Both the position numbers and the translations under genes were made by a program. The notes beneath the pieces are model-generated. The model did not search any database, was not told where the DNA came from, and was given only the letters and a program-made list of their open reading frames with translations. A stretch of 64,000 nt of DNA, from assembly GCA_027886175.1 (NCBI GenBank), contig JAJNNQ010000006.1, positions 4,650,001-4,714,000 of the forward strand. The letters run 5' to 3'. This document shows positions 48,035 through 59,824 of the stretch, one piece after another. Source of the stretch: Phylloscopus collybita (taxonomy: Eukaryota; Chordata; Aves; Passeriformes; Phylloscopidae). Every line of letters begins with the position of its first letter. Positions within the stretch are counted from its first letter, which is position 1.

Positions 48035-48067
<33 letters not shown>
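47879..48067. repeat. G/T tract ending in 32-base poly(T)
   Basis: A long run of T blocks separated by G, GG and GGGG clusters and GTTGTTGTT units, ending in 32 uninterrupted T (48036-48067). The frames on both strands (Phe/Gly/Val-rich or Lys/Asn-rich) are artefacts of composition. Confidence 0.93.
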
Positions 48068-48072
<5 letters not shown>

Positions 48073-48815
48073 TACATTGAAAGACTGAGGATGTATCTCT
48101 CTAGACAGATATAAAGATGCATATGGCAACCTATCCCAAATTTTACCTGTCTGGCTATAAGCTGACTCCAGTTCCAAGGTTGGATGGTAGGATTAATATG
48201 GCACCAAAACCAAGTTAACCAGGAATTAGGAGGCTCCTGAGTAAAACAGTGTTGGCAACTTTGCAATTTTGAAAGGTTTGAGACTGTTTCAGACACTCCC
48301 TCAGCCTCAATGAATAGTTCTATTCAGTAGCAGGTGATTATCCTTAAGGGCAGGACCTAAACACACAGAGAGAGCTAGTAGAGACACCCTACTGTGAGTG
48401 GTTTTTTGGCAAGCCTCACCAGAGACTTTGGCAGCCTCTCTTCCTCTAAAGTGCTACTGTGCTTTTGCATGGTTGCATTCTTCATGCAAACAAATACCAG
48501 TGCCAACCCTAAGAACATGAAGAACTGATAATAATTATTGTTTTCACTGCTGGATAGCAGAGAACAACTGCAGCATTGAGAAATATCATGCTTTTTGAGC
48601 ATATTTTTTTAGAAAATATGTCTATTTCCCTAAGCTTAAGTAATAAAATCCAGTTATCTGACAACACATTTGAGTTGTGTTTTCATTATATCCATGTACA
48701 TTTTGAAATGGATTACAACTTTTAATTAAGGCCCCATGTGGTTATCCAAAAAGAGTAATTAGTAGCCTTCAATAAAAGTTTTATGTTAATGCTTATGAAA
48801 TAATGTATTAGACAA
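48068..48815. other. Unique stretch
   Basis: No gene or repeat family recognised. Confidence 0.45.
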
Positions 48816-48961
48816 TTTTAGAACAAAATAAAATAAAATGTGGAATGTCTTAAATATCACATTTGAGTCCAAACGAAATGTTTCTTTTCTTTTAGAACAA
48901 AATAAACTAAAATGTGGAATGTCTTAAATATCAAATTTGAGTCCAAACAAAATGTTTCTAA
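48816..48961. repeat. 74-bp tandem duplication
   Basis: Unit 1 (48816-48889) and unit 2 (48890 to about 48960) both start TTTTAGAACAAAATAAA and run through GTGGAATGTCTTAAATATCA and TTTGAGTCCAAAC to AAATGTTTCT. I count three substitutions in about 70 aligned bases. A single recent segmental duplication is the simplest explanation. No coding frame or known repeat explains the unit. Confidence 0.95.
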
Positions 48962-49250
48962 TATTTTCTACTCTATGCCATGTTTGACCAAGTATTTTCA
49001 GTAGATATATGTTCATATAATTCCAATGCTGCAAAATATTTACTTCTTGGGTTGAAAATATCTCTTTACAGTATTTCTAGTACTCACTTAACCTGGCCTC
49101 CTCTGGACTACTTAGTGAAATTTTAATTCTGAGAAGAAGCAGAAAATAAGTACCACAAAAATTGTGATGTAGAAAAGACATGAAAGAGAAAGAAATGTAA
49201 ACAGAAACATAAAAGGGCAATGGGTTTTACAAATTAATTAGGAGTAACAC

Positions 49251-49375
49251 ACCAGGTTGGATGGGGCTTTGAGCAACGGGTCTAGGGGAACGTGTCCCTG
49301 GCCAGGGCAGGGGAGTTGGGGCCAGATTAACTTTAAGGTCCCTTCTAATCCAAATGATTGTATGATTCTATGATC
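49251..49375 (+). mobile_element. CR1 LINE 3' end, 5'-truncated
   Basis: Starts ACCAGGTTGGATGGGGCTTTG, runs through GAGCAACGGGTCTAGGGGAA and AAGGTCCCTTCTAATCCAAA, and ends ATTGTATGATTCTATGAT, the diagnostic CR1 3' terminus. Only about 125 bp are present. It is well preserved compared with the other CR1 copies here, so probably one of the younger ones. CR1 normally makes no clear target-site duplication, and none is seen. Confidence 0.95.
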
Positions 49376-52300
49376 ATCTATTCACAAGTTAGCAGTGAAA
49401 AAAATTTCCAAGTTTTGTAGCAATGTTCTGGCATTTGTATGCAACATAATATGCAATCTAAAAAATCACTTAGGGTAGGGTGTCTGACTTCAACTAGTGT
49501 TAACAGTTTGTTGAGGTGGGAATAAGCAGGATTTTATTGCTTGTCCACTTGCCTACAGGCTGCAGCTCTTTGAAACATATTCCCTTTTTGAACCTTGTTG
49601 TTCCAAATCAGGGAACAATAAGATTTGTTCACAAGAGGAAAAGTCCCCTACCTCTAAAAAAGATAAAATGTTCATGGCAAGATGACTCCAAAGAATTTCT
49701 CTGAGACACTGACAATTTGGTCTGGCCTGAAGGCTTTGCTCTGTTGAACAAAAACAATTCATTCTGTCTTATGAGGAATGCCACAGTGAGTATGCAGGAG
49801 GCAGTGAAGTTTCTGCTGGGTAAGCCAAGAGATTCTGTCTCCTAGAGCTCTAGGTTGTGATACAGGAACAGTTAAGGCTCCCAAAAATATATATGTTAAT
49901 GACTAGTCTAACTTTCAAGATCTCAGCAGCAAATGACTCACCTCATGCATGACAGTAGTTCCTAACCTCCTGATACTGGCTTGATGTTAGACAGACTAGA
50001 GACCTATTGGAGAGAAATGTTACTGCAGAGCTCTGAATTATGCATATTCTAGATGCACCAAGGCTGACAAGGCTGCGTAGGTGGAAGATGTCACTCCTAC
50101 TGACTGTGTCTTCATTACTGAAATTCAAACATTAGCTCTTTTGACTGCAAGTCTTTTGTTTACCAATGAATAATGAGAAGTCTAATTTGATAATTAATTC
50201 TTACTCCAGGTATTTTTAACTGTGTATTTTGTTTACTTGTAGTTGGTGTACAGAGGTTTTCTGGTCTAAGGGCCAAGGGAGAAGGACACACAAAGACAGA
50301 AGACCTAACCACTTATGTCCTTTTTTGGTGGTTTTCTCCCACATGGAATCAGCACATATGTGTTTACTTTTATTAGAGTTTTCAATTATTTGGCCCAGCA
50401 GATGGAAAGCAAAGGAGGATAGTGATAATTTCGATCAGTGGTTCTCTTCTTATTCCTTTGCGTCCAGCACATGATCTGTGGTTTTTATTTGTCTGCAACA
50501 ATCTACACATCAAATATTTATATTCCTAGTTCTTTTACCCTAATGGAGGAATTCAATTGGTATTTCCATGGGAAATTCTACTTCTTCAGGAAAAGAATCT
50601 TAAGACTCCAAGTCTTCTGCTTCTCAGAAAAAAAGAATCCTGCAAAATATCTTAGAATATAAGAATATTTTCAGCAGTTTGTAGGATTTAAATACAAATT
50701 AAAATTTCAGACTTAGGAGTCCTTGTATGGAGACATTACTATTTATCTGTTTCTACTGTTTCTACTGAAGTAATTTTACCTGATACATAGTAGGGTTGTA
50801 ATTGCTTCATAAGGGAGTGTTGTTCCCTGATATAATATTACAGATAGTCCTTGCTTCTTTTTTTTTTCTCTTGCATCTCATCTAGCTCCCACTTTATTGA
50901 CCTCTAAGATAATGACACTGAACTTGATACAACTATTTTTCATTCTCTTTCAACACTATAGTTATCCACAATATTCTATTTTTCTCAGATCATGATCTTC
51001 CACTGAATTGGTGATCCCTCACAATGCTGTTTATGATGTTTATATCAAGGTCTTCCATGGAATACCAATAAATTTCCCATCAGTGATGTTCTTGGATCTT
51101 AATACTTTTACTTCTAACATAAACCCTTCTTTCTAAAGCATGAATCTTTATTGTTTTGATTCACAGAAGTATTTTCAGACAATGATTCAAATTGCAGAAG
51201 AGATTGTCTCGAGTAGAAAGCTTCTTCAGATGTGCAAACAGGTGGCAGCTCTGGTATACCACTGCCTGGATGTCACTGAGGCACCCTGTTTATTTAGTTG
51301 TACCTGACACAAATTTAGTATCTTAAGAAAGGAAGAAAATATAACCATTTCTTTATTTATCATTTTTAAACAAGTTACAAACCCAGTGGCAGCCCATGAA
51401 CAATATTTGTAAATTTAATGACTTTATAATAGTTTGATGGAAGACTTAGGGATTAGAAGGTATGTCTACATTAGGAACCAGTATAGTGCAATAAGGATCA
51501 ATCTCTGGAGCGAAACCATTAATTCACACAATCGGCAGTACAAACATTTAGATGGAGTACTTTAGAAAAGCTGCAGATTTGTCTTACTTGCACCCCCTGA
51601 AGTGCAGGGGTGTGCTACTATAGCACAGTTCTTCACCTGTCTTCTATGTACCCCATATAAGGGATTAAAATGCATTCTTCATGCCTCCCTTTAATAATTA
51701 CAAAGATTGGCAAAAATATAGGGTGAAACATCTCCCTTGAGATAAAGTGATGCACTATGTACTGACTTTGACATGTAATGAGAGACATCAAAGTAAATCT
51801 ATGTCTAAGAACTCTTCAGTTTTTACCAAATTTTTACCAGCAACATCCACAACTCTTACGACATCCTGAAAAAGAGTTGTCTTTGGATTTGTGTTACCTA
51901 CAAGTTAGAAGCCCTAACATATCTATCAGAGTTTTATATAAATTTGAAATTTGAATGTTTTTTATTTGACATCTTTCATATAATTACTAACTTGTTTAAA
52001 TATCACTGTAATATTGCCTGAGGTAAATGCAGTAGAAAATCACTATGTTCAATGTTATTGTCTTAGAGTTTCATACCCTCTGTCAAACTGAGAACTTCTG
52101 TTAATTCTGCAGGGGAATTTTTATTTCATTTTCTTGTTCATTCCTAATGTGGATGAATAAATTGCTGGCTATCTACTTACAGATATAGAATATTTCCTGT
52201 GTCAGTTAGCCAAGCTTAAAATGGATCTGTGCACTTTTGTCATTGTCACAGAAAGGTTTTTTTTTTCCCCCACTGCACAATAATGAAATGTAGAAAAAAA

Positions 52301-55300
52301 TACACATTAACTTTTTTCAAAAAATTATTTAAATGATTGATAGCCAAATCAACTGCTGTTCATTCTAAGGCAGGTTCTCAAACTTAATACAAACTAACTT
52401 TAGGAAAGAACTGAGCACATACTTAAATCAGACTTTTTCTTCAGAAGAGCTTGGAGTGAATTGAAAATATGGGTGCCAAGCAGGATTTCTACACTCACAT
52501 ACAATAGCTGTGGAAGAATACAGCAGAGTGCTTGAAGTACTCAACAGCAGGGGGAACTGGGCATTGACTTCTCTACCCTATTTACATTAAAGTGCCATTA
52601 GATAAAAAAGTTATGGTGACAGCAAGAGTATGGACCAGAAAGCAAATCTGACTCTTCTCTACTCAGTGCAGTGCCTTACAGAATAGAAGAATTAGGTTTT
52701 ATTCCAAACCTCCAGCTGTTGTGACAATTGCTGTAAACACTGAGCTACTCACTTAAAAGACAGACTCCTATATGAGGGTCCAGCCTCATGCAGGCAGCTA
52801 AATGTGTCTTGGTGTTACCTTCTCAAATTGGAAGGGAAAGGGTGTTCAGACATCTGTTTTTATAATTTCAAGTTAACTGATCTTGAAATCTCTCTGTTTA
52901 TTATGTTCTTAGGTGTCTAATTCAGCAAAATACAGTTCCTGGGATACAGCAAATAACATGTACTAGCACACAAGCTTTCCTTTGGAGCTTATTCTTAGGC
53001 TACAACTACTGCTCTAGGTATCTGTGTGGGAAAGTTTCATACCAGTGACATTTGCAAATCTCTGATATCACTTAGGAGGTGACTAACATTTCCACTGGTA
53101 ATATCCCTATTATAACTAAGCTCTTGCCAGAGGCTATGCATATTAACACCAAACTTCTCACAGCATTAAAGTGGTAGGTGTCTTGATAATTAGATTAAAA
53201 TTTCATAAAACAGAGACTACTCAGTGTGCTTCACAGCAAAGCCTGAAACACATTCTGAATATTTCAGATATATTGCAATAAATACAAGAACTTTGGCAAG
53301 ACCCTAAATCAGCCAAATCTTTGAGAAGGACCAGTCTAGATCTTTCTGCTAGAGTGACCTCTCTGAAAGAAACTGTAAATACAGACTTCATCAGTTCTTT
53401 CAACTAGGATAGCTAAATTTTTGGACAGAAAGGCTCAAAATTACTAGGATGATTAAAAAAAAAAAAAGTTCACTTAATTATTAACCTATAAGTTAAACCA
53501 TTTCCCCCCACTTTAATTCCTCCATGATCTTAAAGGTAGGTGCTTGCTTCTACACTTTATTTTACTCATTCTGGAAGCTTCCCAGCTGGAGCAAATCCAC
53601 AGTCCTCTGTAGTTAGTAAGGACACTGCTTCTGTCATCCCTGAAGCCTCTAACAATGCTTTCAGTATTCCTGACCTGCAGGATACCAATTCATTGCTGTA
53701 CCTCTCACTACTTCCTACTTCTCTCTTACCCTTGACAAACCCCTGCACTTCCTATCTCTGTGCTTGATCAGAATGCTCTCCAGAAAAAATCCAAAATCCC
53801 CTACAGAGGTCCACATGGCCCAGTCATTTTGAAGGAACAGAGACATAATTTGGAAAAGTGAATTATTAGACAATAAGGAGGAAAAAAGTAAAAGAAAATT
53901 CTCTGAAGAATTTACAATTGTTATCATTACTCTACAAATATGATCTAAACAGAAGGCAAGTAAACATCTAGGTCATCCCATTTCTTCATGGCCCTCTTAC
54001 ACAGCATCTCCTAGTTCAGTGTGCTGGCATCCCAGGCCTATCACCCAGTATACCCTTAGACTGCAGAGCAAGGACAGCATCTAATGCTGCAACACTGCAG
54101 CAGTAATCAAGGGCTATAATATTCATTTGTAAAACTACTGCTCTCTTAAAAAGGGTGCCCAGAGTCCTAAAGTGGCTAAAGAAAAATTGACTTCCTGGTT
54201 TCAGAAACTGAGACATTAAATTAAAATTAATTCAGAAATTAAACAAAGCTCAGTATTTCAACCTAAATTCAAACCAGGGGCATTTTGTTTCTTTGTTTGC
54301 TAGCTTGTTTGTTTTTCAAGTTCAGTTCTGCCAACAGCAGTTACAGGATTGGTTTCATAAAGGAAGTTTGAAACCACTGATTTCATATAGACATCATTTA
54401 ATCTCACAGGAGCAATGAGGAAAAAAGATTATATGCAGAAATGTTTATTCATTGGTATTCATCTCTTAAAGCTTTCTGTACTCTGTGATAATATGACCTT
54501 TGTATTTTCTATTGACCACCAAACTTCTATTCAATATAATACTTTATTTAAATATTAATGTATTAAGGCATGTAAGTATACTGTATGTTAACTTTTGTTC
54601 CATTTGTTTCTTAACTTATACTAAAGGGTTTAGATTTGGGGAAAAAAATGTGAAACATGTCCTTGAAAACTTGTAACTAGATCTTTATAAATATTACAAA
54701 AACAATAATTTTGCATTTGTATGGTGAACAAGTAGCAAAGTGCTTGAAGAATATAAATTGAATGTTCTCTAGAAGAATTGGTAAAGGTTAAAATTCATCA
54801 TTTTAACTGATAGGCTTTCTTTGGGAAATAACTGATGCAGTGAATACGAAATGCTATGATAATCTTGTGTTTCTCCTTAGTGTTTTTTGTTATTTTTTTC
54901 CTTGAAAAACAATATCTCTTCAATAATAAAGCACACATTTTTTTCACTCATTCTAGACCCAAAGTTTTCTACAGTGCTTGTCTTCATACACAGCTGTTAG
55001 TTTTTTCACTTTAAATGGAATATTTCTATCTGAATGGAGTCAACTCTTCTGTCCAGAAAAGGGGAGGTTGCACTCCTATAGGAAATACACAGTGATTCAG
55101 ATCATTTTAGGAAAACATTTAACCTAGTCATGGTATGAAGACTGGTTGTTAAATACCACATTTACTACCACAGTTTCCATAGTGATTTTCAGACTGTAGC
55201 AGGCTGGAGGCTAAACTAGAAAAATAAGCATAAATACAATTTATGCTAGAAATAACAACTGTATTTAGGAGCATCTGTTTGTCCCAGGCAATGCCAGTAA

Positions 55301-55357
55301 CAGATAACTTTTTTTCCAGAGTCCTACCATCTACTAAGTGAAGCAGAAAGGTACTGC
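49376..55357. other. Long unique AT-rich stretch
   Basis: About 6 kb with no supported gene and no recognised insertion family. Frames are all under 85 codons. A small GC-rich hairpin (CACCCCCTG at 51591-51599 and CAGGGGTG at 51605-51612) is visible but too short for a pre-miRNA. Confidence 0.5.
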
Positions 55358-55480
55358 CATCTTTCTATGGTTAGAAAATTGAGCTACAAAGAAGTTGAAA
55401 GACATTTCTTTCACAGTCATATAGGAAGACTGATAAAGAAATGAACCCTAATCTGTTGAGTTTCAGACCAGGTTATAAAC
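55358..55480 (-). repeat. MIR-like SINE fossil
   Basis: GGTTAGAAAATTGAGCTACAAAG, AGAAGTTGAAAGACATTTCTT, TCACAGTCATATAGGAAG and ATGAACCCTAATCTGTTGAG correspond in order to the antisense MIR core and tRNA-related part (GATGAGGAAACTGAGGCACAG, AGAGGTTAAGTGACTTGCCC, GTCACACAGCTAGTAAG, TTGAACCCAGATCTCCTGA). Old and diverged, but the order and spacing hold for about 120 bp. Confidence 0.7.
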
Positions 55481-56160
55481 TAGACTTCAACTTTCCACTG
55501 AGTAAATTTACCCCATTTAACTATTACTGAAACTGCAGATTAACGTCCTGTTAAGCCAACTCCTGCTGATGGCAAGGAGTAGGCTTGCATGTAAATCTGG
55601 TATCAATTTGTGGAGATTAGCTGGTTTCAAGTAATATTCTTTCTATCATATCAGTAATTCTGCCCACAAGAGTCTTAGTGTTGTTTTTTAAATTTGGGAT
55701 CCAAAACAGGATTTTAATTGCTTTGCCAATTTAAAACTTACGATTATTATTAGACTGTGGCAAAACAGGGACACACAAGTCCAGATTTGTACTTGGAATT
55801 GCTGGCAATCAAGACTATCACTGGTTCAAACATTTCCAAATTTTTCTGTGAGATATTAATTGCCCACTCTGAGTTTCAGGCAAGCTGTCATCTCCAGGAA
55901 CAAGCTCTGTGGCAGATAGACCCTGTAGCTTGTTACTGAGCACCATTTCAGTAGGCTAAGAAAAGAGCTACAGATACATGCACTGAAGCCCCGTGTTCAG
56001 AAACTGCATTGTGCCACTGCAGGTTAGGGGCTTTCGTAATTCACCTTCAGAGAGAGACAAATCTCTCTAAAAGTTCACCACAAAAGGCATAGTGACTCTG
56101 AGTATGTAAGTGTGTGAAGTTCACCCCTAATCTTTACATGAGCTAAGAATTATTCCTACT
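55481..56160. other. Unique stretch
   Basis: No gene or repeat recognised. A 60-codon frame (55757-55939) has no domain. Confidence 0.45.
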
Positions 56161-56203
56161 CCTTTTATATCTCTCTTTTCTTCCCCCCTTTTCTTTCTGC
56201 AGG
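56160..56203 (+). promoter_or_regulatory. Candidate 3' splice site
   Basis: A long pyrimidine tract (CTCTCTTTTCTTCCCCCC then TTTTCTTTCTGCAG) ends in CAG just before GGCTGTTCAG. It is one of the best acceptor-like signals in the window. The sequence after it has only short frames (about 15-21 codons), and ATTAAA follows near 56384, so it could start a noncoding terminal exon. Chance is equally possible. Confidence 0.3.
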
Positions 56204-56649
56204 CTGTTCAGATAAGGATTGTCATTGTTGTTGTTCCCACTATACTTTGAATAAGTGGAGTGTATGAAAAAGCCAAAATCACAAAAGGACTCGCAAATAC
56301 TGATGCCACCACTGGACTTGAATTTAAAGTTATCTCACAAGGACACTGTTAACATTTATCCTCCTCTCTGTAGGCCAACAAATTAAAATATTACTTGAAG
56401 TCTCAGATCAGTTTCTGCAAGAGCGTCTCATTTTGATTGATATCCTCTATTAATATCAGTGATGCTAGTTAGCTTTAAGACACCCCAAAGGGTAGTCAGC
56501 TAGTTAAAACTCCACATGAACCTCATGCCAGCTGTTTAGCCCCTTGAAAGTTTTGCTGAGCATTGGCAGACCACCTTATCAATCATTACAATTAAGTGCC
56601 TTCAGACTGTCCCTTCTAAGGGAAGTCAGCTGAAGTACCATCTGCTATT

Positions 56650-57060
56650 TTGCTTTCAAAACTCATTGGTCTCCTCTAAGCCAGCCATTTCACTTTTGAA
56701 ATTACATTTCTTTTTCAGGAGAGTGATGGGCTGATGAAGAAAACTTTTTGTTTTAATAATCAGCAGTTTCTATGATGTGACATAATTTTCGCAGTGCTCA
56801 GGGCCTTTTACAAATCAAAAGGAATCCAACTAAAACAGTAATTAATGTCAAATGACTAGTCACATACGGTCGTATTTAATTAAAAAGTTCTAATCTTTGA
56901 TTAAAACTCCTCACACGTTCTTGTGACTGCAAACTGTTGTCTAAAAAGAGGAAGTAATTGGGTACGTAATTTATTGTGTCTTCTAACTGACACCTGCTAA
57001 TTGTCTCAGTAGCAAATGGCAACAATTTAATTTAGAAAGTCAAAAAGTTTATCTTACATG
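56650..57060. promoter_or_regulatory. Candidate conserved noncoding element
   Basis: An AT-rich block without repeat signature that holds several homeodomain-type TAATTA/TTTAATTAA and TGATTAA motifs together with retained CpGs (TTTTCGCAG, ACGGTCGTA, CACACGTTC, GTACGTAAT), unusual against the CpG-poor surroundings. This is the profile of a vertebrate enhancer, but conservation cannot be judged from one sequence. Confidence 0.3.
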
Positions 57061-58304
57061 TTCAACAGATTTTTTTTTCTGTATTATATTCCTTTACCAC
57101 ATAAGAAGGATCTCTTCCTGAGTGATCTTTATCCCTCTAAGAATTTTCTGCTCTCTAACAACATGGTTTCCTATAGTAAATTCAAAAGATATTTACTGGA
57201 CCATTCTTTTAATGCGCAGTTAACGTTTTAATGCTATTAATGTAATTTTTTTTTCTAAATATTTCAGACTTATCTGAACAGTGGATGCTGCAAACAGGTT
57301 TCTATACTCATAGCTTACAGGGAGAAAACCAGGAGGAGTAAGCCACAGATATTATCTCCACAGGAATTCTGGCATTCAGGATTTCAGCTAGTGAAAAGCT
57401 GGCAGCTTTAGCCACATTCAGCACTATGGTGAAGGACCTTGCCCCTTTTCCTCATCCTCTTGGGGTCTTAGCTTCTGTACCAGCAGTAGAAAGAACACTG
57501 TTAAGGCAGAAGTGCCTCAGAGGAAAGAATATTCTTTACCAGCTTCTACCCTTTTTTGCTTTTACTTAATGCAGAGTCTAGCTGTGATTTAGCAAAAATT
57601 ATTACATCTGTGTTTACTGCTGAGGTGCTCTTTCTTTCTAGGCTTAAGGTTAATCTGCTAGCCATATTTTTTTTCTTTCTTTCTGTCTTCTATGGCATAA
57701 TCATTTGTTGTCTGCAGTTTTTCTGAACTAGAATTGTGACACTCCAAATATATTGGAGTGAAATTCCCAACAAGTATTTTGTCTGCTTTATGTCTCATTT
57801 TACCAATATATTAAAAAGTCCTTTGGCATGTTGAAAGAAGCATTCTCAGGGAAGAATACCATCATTGTCTTTTGACAGCTGATGTTTCAAAGCCACATGT
57901 AATCCACAGAGCCAAGTGGTAGGTGAAGTGTGTCTGCAAATTATTTTGATTCTGATGGCTTCAAACACCAGTGAGCTGTGACACCTCCAGTCAAAACCAC
58001 CTAAGCTACCTGCCCAAGTGGGCACAGTCATTTTCAACTTTTTTGCAACCCCAATCACATCTGGGCCCACCCCAGTATCAGGCACTGGGATGACGCCACT
58101 ACAAAAGGACCACTGCTACCCAAGTGGTGGTTGTGAAGGTGTCCATGTGGAGTAGCCTGATGGTATCTTCTAAGTGAGTTGAGTTCTACAGAGAATTCTA
58201 AGTCTTCTGAACAGTATCTATCCTTTTCCATCTATAAATTTACAAAGAAAGGAATGAACTGCTTTCACTGCTGTGCAGTCAGAGACATTTTAGCAAAGCA
58301 AACA
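57061..58304. other. Unique stretch
   Basis: No gene recognised. The 79-codon minus frame (57846-58085) has no known domain. Confidence 0.45.
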
Positions 58305-58400
58305 GAAAACACCTATCCAAGATCACAGGCCTAATCAGTACTAGAGCCAACAAAATAAATGTGTGTCACCCGATTTCCATATTCCTTCTCTACAGTCAAA
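58305..58400 (-). repeat. Weak MIR-like fossil
   Basis: TATCCAAGATCACAGGCCTAATCAGTACTAGAGCCA then TCACCCGATTTCC resembles antisense MIR (GCCCAAGGTCACACAG, CAGTGGCAGAGCCA, CCAGATTTCC). Supported by only about 60 bases. Confidence 0.4.
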
Positions 58401-58559
58401 ATATAAAAATAGCTGTCTACCAATACATGTGAATATGTAGAGACCGATAACAATATAGATGATCTAGAAAGCTTTGTGATGTTTTCTACAGTAAGTTGGC
58501 TGCAGCACCTCAATAGAATAGTAAATAAACACAGCAGGAGTCTTCACTACCTTTTTTTT

Positions 58560-59130
58560 CTTTTTTTTTACATAATTAACTTTCAAATATCTGAATTTGG
58601 GCTCCTTGGCCAAATCATCTCTTCTGTCTTGTCTACAGTATTTCTTCCTGCCTGCTTCATGCCTTCATTATCTCTCATCTGCTGCGACCTCTTAGCCACT
58701 GTAACCTTCTTCCCTCTAATCTTCCTCCTCCAGTCCACTCCAAACACTGTGGCCAAGGTTAGCTCTTGTTCATGACTCTGATCATGTTGAGTCCTCTCTC
58801 AGTCCCTTGGGTGGTTTTCTGTCTCATTACTCTACAAGGTCAAATTTCTCCTCCACAGTTTTGAGGTTTCGCAAGAGTATGCCTTAGTCTACCAGTGGAC
58901 TGAGTCCTCACTCTTTCCTGGCTCTGATACAGTCCTGCTTACTGTATCACTTACATACCTCATGCATGACTTACTTCTTCTAGTCCCAAAACTGTTTACA
59001 GTGCCTAAAATATCCTCTCTGCTCTAACCTGCCAACCAGCTTAACATTCCTCTTGCATGTTTCTTTGTGCATTCTGAGTAAATTTGTTTATGAGTGCTTT
59101 GGAGCAAGAGGCTTGTTTTTGAAAATAGGA
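58560..59130 (+). mobile_element. Ancient LINE fossil (L2/CR1-type ORF 3' part)
   Basis: Pyrimidine-rich sense sequence with phrases in the order CAGTCCACTCCAAACACTGTGGCC, AAGGTTAGCTCTTGTTCATGACTCTGATCATG, ACTACAAGGTCAAATTTCTCC and TGGCTCTGATACAGTCC. These recall the old amniote LINE pattern AATCTGTTCxAAACACTGCAGCC, AAGATTxxCTTCTxxTC...CTGACCATG, TATCAAxTxCAAACTCCT and CTGGCTCC. The stretch ends with AGTGCTTTGGAGCAAGAGGC, resembling the tail module AAGCTCTTTGGGGCAGGGAC. No open frame survives. An L2-like element is the likeliest family. Confidence 0.5.
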
Positions 59131-59720
59131 GGTGTTTGTGAAGTTGCAGGTATAACAGTGAAGTTGACAAAATAATTATGAAATTTACTTTATCATCTTG
59201 CATCATACTGTAAATAAATATACAAAGTAGCACTTAAACATATTCATACTATGTAAACAACAAAAATGTCTCCAATTCTCTTCTTCTCCAGATTTACAGT
59301 GCATCACAGGAAAGGAATAGTGGTTACTATGTGTGAGTCAGATATAGCTGACAAATTTGATTCCTTTACCACGTTGCCTTTCCTTTGAAGGCTGACCACA
59401 ACCAGCAGATACATATTTAAACCACAGCCTGAACTTTATGGTGGAGTAAAGTATACTTTTGATTCTCATTAAGACATAACCCCTGAAAAATTATATGAGC
59501 TCTGTGACTTTCTCACAAGAGCCTTGGCCCACAGTTAATTTTGAAATAAATACACTGCCTTTCAACAAAACAGCTCCTACTGAAAAAAGACAAGTACACT
59601 TAAATCTGTAAAGCAGGAAAGAAAATAAAGTAGATCATGGAAAGAAATCATAGGCAAGGCATATAACAATTAAAAATGTTGGGCAAAAGTTTATGGCAGC
59701 AATTTGATTTCTCTCCTCCC
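59131..59720. other. Unique stretch
   Basis: No gene or repeat recognised. Confidence 0.45.
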
Positions 59721-59824
59721 TAAAAACAAAACAAACAAACAAACAAAACACAAAAACCCACAAACAAACAAACCCAAAAAACCCAAACAAACAAAAAATA
59801 AAACAAAAAACCCCCACAAAAAAT
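59721..59824. repeat. A/C-rich strand-asymmetric tract
   Basis: AAAC, AAAAC, CAAACAAA and CCC/CCCCC units, with a single T in the roughly 100 bases after 59722. The minus-strand frame (59635-59817, Phe/Cys/Val-rich) is an artefact. Confidence 0.92.

Noticed and set aside
47818..48177. 119-codon Lys/Asn-rich minus-strand frame
   Set aside because: Produced by the poly(A)/A-C tract on that strand.
51591..51612. GC-rich hairpin, possible pre-miRNA
   Set aside because: Arms are only 8-9 bp around a 5-base loop, far too short for a precursor, and the flanks do not pair.
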